From positions 6,779,525 to 6,843,524 of the forward strand of contig CAIIXF020000004.1 of the NCBI GenBank assembly GCA_903813345.2: a DNA stretch of 64,000 nt. Direction: 5' to 3'. The translations under genes were made by a program, and so were the position numbers. The notes beneath the pieces are model-generated. The model did not search any database. It was not told where the DNA came from and saw only the letters and a program-made list of their open reading frames with translations. Origin of the DNA: Owenia fusiformis (taxonomy: Eukaryota > Annelida > Polychaeta > Sabellida > Oweniidae). This document shows positions 60,006-64,000 of this stretch, piece by piece; positions within the stretch are counted from its first letter, which is position 1; every line of letters begins with the position of its first letter.

Positions 60006-62154
60006 ATGAAAATGATAAAAATGGAAATATCGCTTATATTTGAAATTTATATTATTACACTATTGATAAATGACGTTACTGGACAGAAAGATCTCATTAC
60101 TTACCATCCACCGGGTCGTTTGAGGGCGTAAGTGTTTACTTTTTTATAATAATTATTAGTTGTATTAATTAATGATTAATAATTTATAACATTACTAATT
60201 AACAATTATTATTATTGTATAACTTTTTGTGATTAATCTTTAGTAATGTAAATTCAAAAACGTGTCAATATTCACGTCGTACAATTCTAAAAAAAAATGC
60301 CTTTTTCATTATTATATTGGAAATTGTAATCATGAAAATAGAATGTGAATATTGTACATGAAAATAACATGTAAATTCATGAAAAGAACATGTAAATACA
60401 TGAAAATAACATGTAAATATATAAAAATAACATGTAAATTCATGAAAATAACATGTACGTGCATGAAAATAACATGTAAATACATAAAAAATAAATACAT
60501 GAAAATAGCATGAAAATAACATGGAAATACATGAAAATAACATGTAAATACAATGAAAATAACATGTAAATTCATGAAAATAACATGTTAGTGCATGAAA
60601 ATAACATGTTAATACATAAAAATAAATACATGGAAATAGCATGAAATTACATGTAAATACATGGAAATAACATGTAAATACATGAAAATAACATGTAAAT
60701 ACGTGAAAATAACATGTAAATAACATGAAAATACTCATACAATGCTGATTACCAAAAACCATGACTTTCCAATGGGCAATGGACTACTATTGAACTTGGA
60801 ATAACATATATGTGAGAGATTTAATATTTAATGAGTTTCATTTCTAATATCACCTGTGTCTTTAGATTAAAAATATTTCACTGCCGATATTAATTGGTTT
60901 AATCCACGTAATCGAAATAAAGTCGGTAGTAATAAATATCATACAACTCAAAAAGTGACAACTTGAAACGCAACATTACTGGTCCCCGGCTGGTTATAAC
61001 CTCTTTGTAACCTCTTTATATTTTCAGTTATGCAGTACATGTATTTCGGAATTTTAACCAATACATTTTTTATTTAAGTTTGATTTTCAAATAACAATTT
61101 CGAACATATTTGAACGGAACATTAGCGAAGGGTTGATTCAGTTGCAATCAAAATGTCTTATCGAAGTTTCACACACTTGGAGGCTTACGGTGCAAAAATA
61201 AAGAAATCTGAATAGTGGTTATTTAAAAACGGGTTGTCTTGTTTACACCATGGAACACTAAGTTGATTTTCATTAAGCGAAACCGTTTTTCTTCTCGTTG
61301 GTCTTACATCACATCAATTTTATTATCCATAGCGCACATTTTACCCTGCATCCTTGCACTACATTTATGTATAAATCCATTGTCAGTTTTCAGTTCAGAA
61401 ACCTGTTCATGTTGACCTTTTACAGTCACCTCAACTGATTCAGTTGTCTCCTTGACATCATGGAGAGCCTTATTGTTATCCGTATATCCGCCCACCCTGT
61501 GTGCATATTTCTATTTTATAGAACTTATATGATAACTGCCCCAAGGATACTACGCCCGAATCAAGTATTCCGTATGTACGCTATCATACTAAGACAAGAG
61601 TATGATGACATCATCATCCGGGCTTCGATTAGAAACGTCGAGCAACGTTCCGAGGTCGGGGGAGTGTCCGAACATTTTAGCAGGCTTGGTGGACGTAGTC
61701 TAGAAATTAAGGTAAAGATTGGGTAATTCAAAGGAACAATTCTATCGTGCCAATCATCGCGTTCCTATGTAAGATATAAAAGTTCACACTGATACAATCC
61801 ACAGTGGCGGATCTAGAAATTAACAAAGAGGGGGGCTAATCTTTACAACTTTAATAAATAAATTTACAAGTTTTATATCATTTTATAATATTTAGAGGCG
61901 ATTAAGGCTGAGGATCTGATAATGCTTTTAACACTCTAATCTTCAATGACATGGTTTTGCAAATGCTCTTCTATTTCCTTACCAGGTGCCGGAGTTTCTA
62001 CCCCCTGGGAATTATACACTATATGTAGAAGGCAAATCAATGAGCGGAGTTGGTGGATCTTTATTTTACAACGAAACATCTTTGATATTTGACACAAAAC
62101 AAGTATCTGTTTTTATGGAGACGGACAAACCAGTATACAACAAAGGGAATAAAG
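60006..62154 (+). CDS. CD109: CD109 / thioester-protein family, first three coding exons (partial)
   Basis: Exon 1 is 60006-60127 (ATG, signal peptide EISLIFEIYIITLLINDVTG, donor GTAAGT). Exon 2 is 61522-61711 (acceptor TTTTATAG; TYMITAPRILRPNQVFRMYA, then LGGRSLEIK, donor GTAAAG). Exon 3 is 61986-62154 (acceptor CTTACCAG; VPEFLPPGNYTLYVEGKS, SVFMETDKPVYNKGNK, donor GTATGA). Phases are consistent (2, 0, 1). TAPxxLRPxQ, LPPGxYxLxVEG and TDKPxYxxG are hallmarks of the MG1-MG2 boundary of alpha-2-macroglobulin/CD109/TEP proteins, which are secreted or GPI-anchored protease-binding or opsonin-like proteins. The thioester and later domains lie beyond the window. Intron 1 contains the 20-bp minisatellite. 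CD109 rather than TEP or A2M is a guess. Confidence 0.88.
60341..60734. repeat. About 20-bp minisatellite
   Basis: Roughly 20 copies of ACATGAAAATAACATGTAAAT with small length changes, in intron 1 of the CD109-like gene. It creates a spurious 165-codon frame on the minus strand. Confidence 0.95.
61803..61850. repeat. Left-end fragment of hAT-type MITE
   Basis: CAGTGGCGGATCTAG followed by a GAGGGGGGC tract, as in the element at 54026. No matching right end is seen in this intron. Confidence 0.55.
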
Positions 62155-62419
62155 GTATGAGCAGTTGTCAATCCCGGTTGTCAATATGTGTGTATTTTAC
62201 ATTTAATGAAGTTCCGGGTGGTGTTTGTATACTTTAATCCACTCATTCACACATTTACTATTCAAGTTAATTGAAAGGCATGGAATACCTGAGAACCCAT
62301 CAGAAAAGGTATTTAAAGGGTTATCGCTTGTTTAGACAACTCGTGTTAAACTAGTGGTCAAGGACGACACAATGTATCACGATACAGTATTGTTCATCAT
62401 TGGAATCTCACCTTTACAG

Positions 62420-64000
62420 CCCAGTCACATTTATCGTACGGAGGCCGTGCGTTGACCGCAGATCAATTAAATCAGTGTATTTCTGCGGCGAGCGTAGGAA
62501 AACTACGCTCGCTTTGCGTCCTCCGTACGGCTTATCCAGTTTTTACAGGCCGCAGGGTCGACGTAGAAATTATGACTCGGAGTTATAGTTTTTGTTCATT
62601 TCTGAGGTCGCCGTAGAAATCAACTGGCTCAACAAGATTAAATCATTATTTGTCAATGTTTCACGATCACTTTTCATTTGATATTACACCATAGCACTAT
62701 GAATAACATTATAAGTTGTCCCGATGTAAATAAAATGAAAAAAGTATTATTTATCAACAGAAAGTTAAAATTCACCGTGCGGCTGCCGTGGGAAATGTGA
62801 CTGCAAAAGTATGAGAGCGCAGAAATTCCACGGCGAGCGTAGAAATGTTACTGGCCGCAGAAATGATAGACCGCAAGGTCGCCGTAGAAAATGTGACTGG
62901 GGTGTTATCCAGTTTTTTAAAGACCGCAGGGTCGCCGTAGAAATTATAACTCGGAGTTATAATATTTGTTCATTGCTGAGGTCCCCGTAAAAATCAACCG
63001 GCTCAACAACATTGAATAATTATTTGTCAATGTTTCTCGATCACTTTTCATTTGATATTACATCCTATCACTATGAATAACATTTATAAATTGTCCCGAT
63101 GTAAATAAAATGAAAAAAGTATAATTTATCAACAGAAATTTGAAATTCACCGTGCGGCTGCCGTGGGAAATGTGACTGCAAAAGTATGAGAGCGCAGAAA
63201 TTCCACGGCGAGCGTAAAAATGTTACTGGCCGCAGAAATGATAGACAGCAAGGTCGCCGTAGGAAATGTGACTGGGGTGTTAGCAAAAATAGAACTCCAT
63301 GTGAGAAATCCTGGCTAGAGGCCTGACCCCTTGCAATGGCTTAATCAATCATAATTTTGCAGGATTTGGTTTGAAACCAATTCGGATCAAATACAAAGTA
63401 ATTGAAAACGGCGCAAATGTCCTATACTCCGAAAGATCGTTTTTCTATTCTAAATTTTTAAAACGTTACGAAGGCTTTTAAAATATTCCATTTCTACGCG
63501 GATACTTTTGCAGTCACATTTTCTACGGCAGCTGCACGGCGAGTTTTTGAATTTATGTTGATTTAACGTTAATTCTTCTTTTTATTCTGTCTACGTCAGT
63601 ACAATTTATTAATGTTGTTTGTAGTATTAGGGTAGAGTATCAAATAAAAAGTGCAAGTGAAATATAAGTTGCTGTTGTATCAGTTACCTTACATCAAACA
63701 GTATACGTACTTTGTTGTGTTTACAGCAAATATATGGCCGAAAACTAACATAAAAACTGTTTCCAAAGGAACATTACCCATCAAACCCTACAGCAGACGC
63801 AACTCAACGGCAAACCCAACGTGCGGCCACCGTTGGACCTTTCTGCGGTCTGGCAACGGCCTCTTGATTTCTACGGGGACCGCAGAAATGAACAAATATT
63901 ATAACTCAGAGTTATTATTTCTACGGCTACCCTGCGGCCTGCAAAAAACTGGATATGCGTACGGAGACCGCAGGGCGAGCGTAGTTTTTCTACGCTCGCC
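62420..64000. mobile_element. GC-rich foldback element, runs off the window
   Basis: The left end (CAGTCACATTTATCGTACGG) has palindromes such as GCGAGCGTAG..CTACGCTCGC. Two tandem 373-bp units follow (from 62536 and 62909, landmarks ACCGCAGGGTCGCCGTAGAA, CAATGTTTC-CGATCACTTT, CACCGTGCGGCTGCCG). From 63484 the same motifs appear in inverse orientation up to the window edge. It lies downstream of exon 3 of the CD109-like gene, so probably in its next intron. Confidence 0.75.

Noticed and set aside
60265-60762. 165-codon minus-strand frame with repeated CYFHVFT
   Set aside because: It is the translation of the 20-bp minisatellite; no signal, domain or splice context.
63362-63482. Possible fourth exon of the CD109-like gene after TTTTGCAG
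   Set aside because: Phase fits, but the reading (GFGLKPIRIKYKV) does not match the expected MG2 continuation and stops within 40 codons, inside a repeat.

Overview
The window is eukaryotic, AT-rich and metazoan: coding sequence sits in short exons with GT..AG introns, and the gene set (a laccase-type multicopper oxidase, a Toll-like receptor, an ANKH-type transporter, a CD109/thioester-protein start) with very dense MITE and foldback DNA suggests an invertebrate, most likely a lophotrochozoan such as a mollusc or brachiopod. That placement is inference; no species marker is visible.

Layout. About 0.45-11.1 kb is dominated by one giant foldback element (837-11081) with roughly 750-bp terminal inverted repeats, each carrying about 11 copies of the 16-bp palindrome TATAGAAATTTCTATA and flanked by a CAAT duplication. 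From 11.8 to 40.7 kb lies one gene on the minus strand, a laccase of 13 coding exons (2067 nt, 688 codons plus stop) whose exon phases all agree and which keeps all four copper motifs. Two other genes are nested in its introns: a complete TLR (28226-31488, plus strand, 11.1-kb intron 8) and an ANKH-like multipass transporter (36827-38281, minus strand, intron 1). Intron 10 holds an unusual ~100-bp tandem array made from the 3' end of laccase exon 10 plus its splice donor, interrupted by a 1.29-kb insertion with a clean 5-bp duplication and by a second, tandem-repeat-rich element. The end of exon 3 with its donor is also duplicated.

From 40.8 to 60 kb I see no convincing gene. This stretch holds degenerate tandem repeats, a 3.9-kb inverted-repeat element with a GC-rich element nested in it, a hAT-type MITE and a mariner-type element. 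From 60.0 kb to the right edge the first three coding exons of a CD109/alpha-2-macroglobulin-family protein are readable on the plus strand; the gene runs off the window, and a GC-rich transposon sits in its next intron.

Functional theme. The genes encode a secreted or surface oxidase (phenol oxidation or cuticle/shell tanning), an ANKH-type exporter (pyrophosphate, ATP or citrate in vertebrates), an innate immune receptor and a thioester-family immune or surface protein. That they work together is not shown by the sequence; the nesting itself is.
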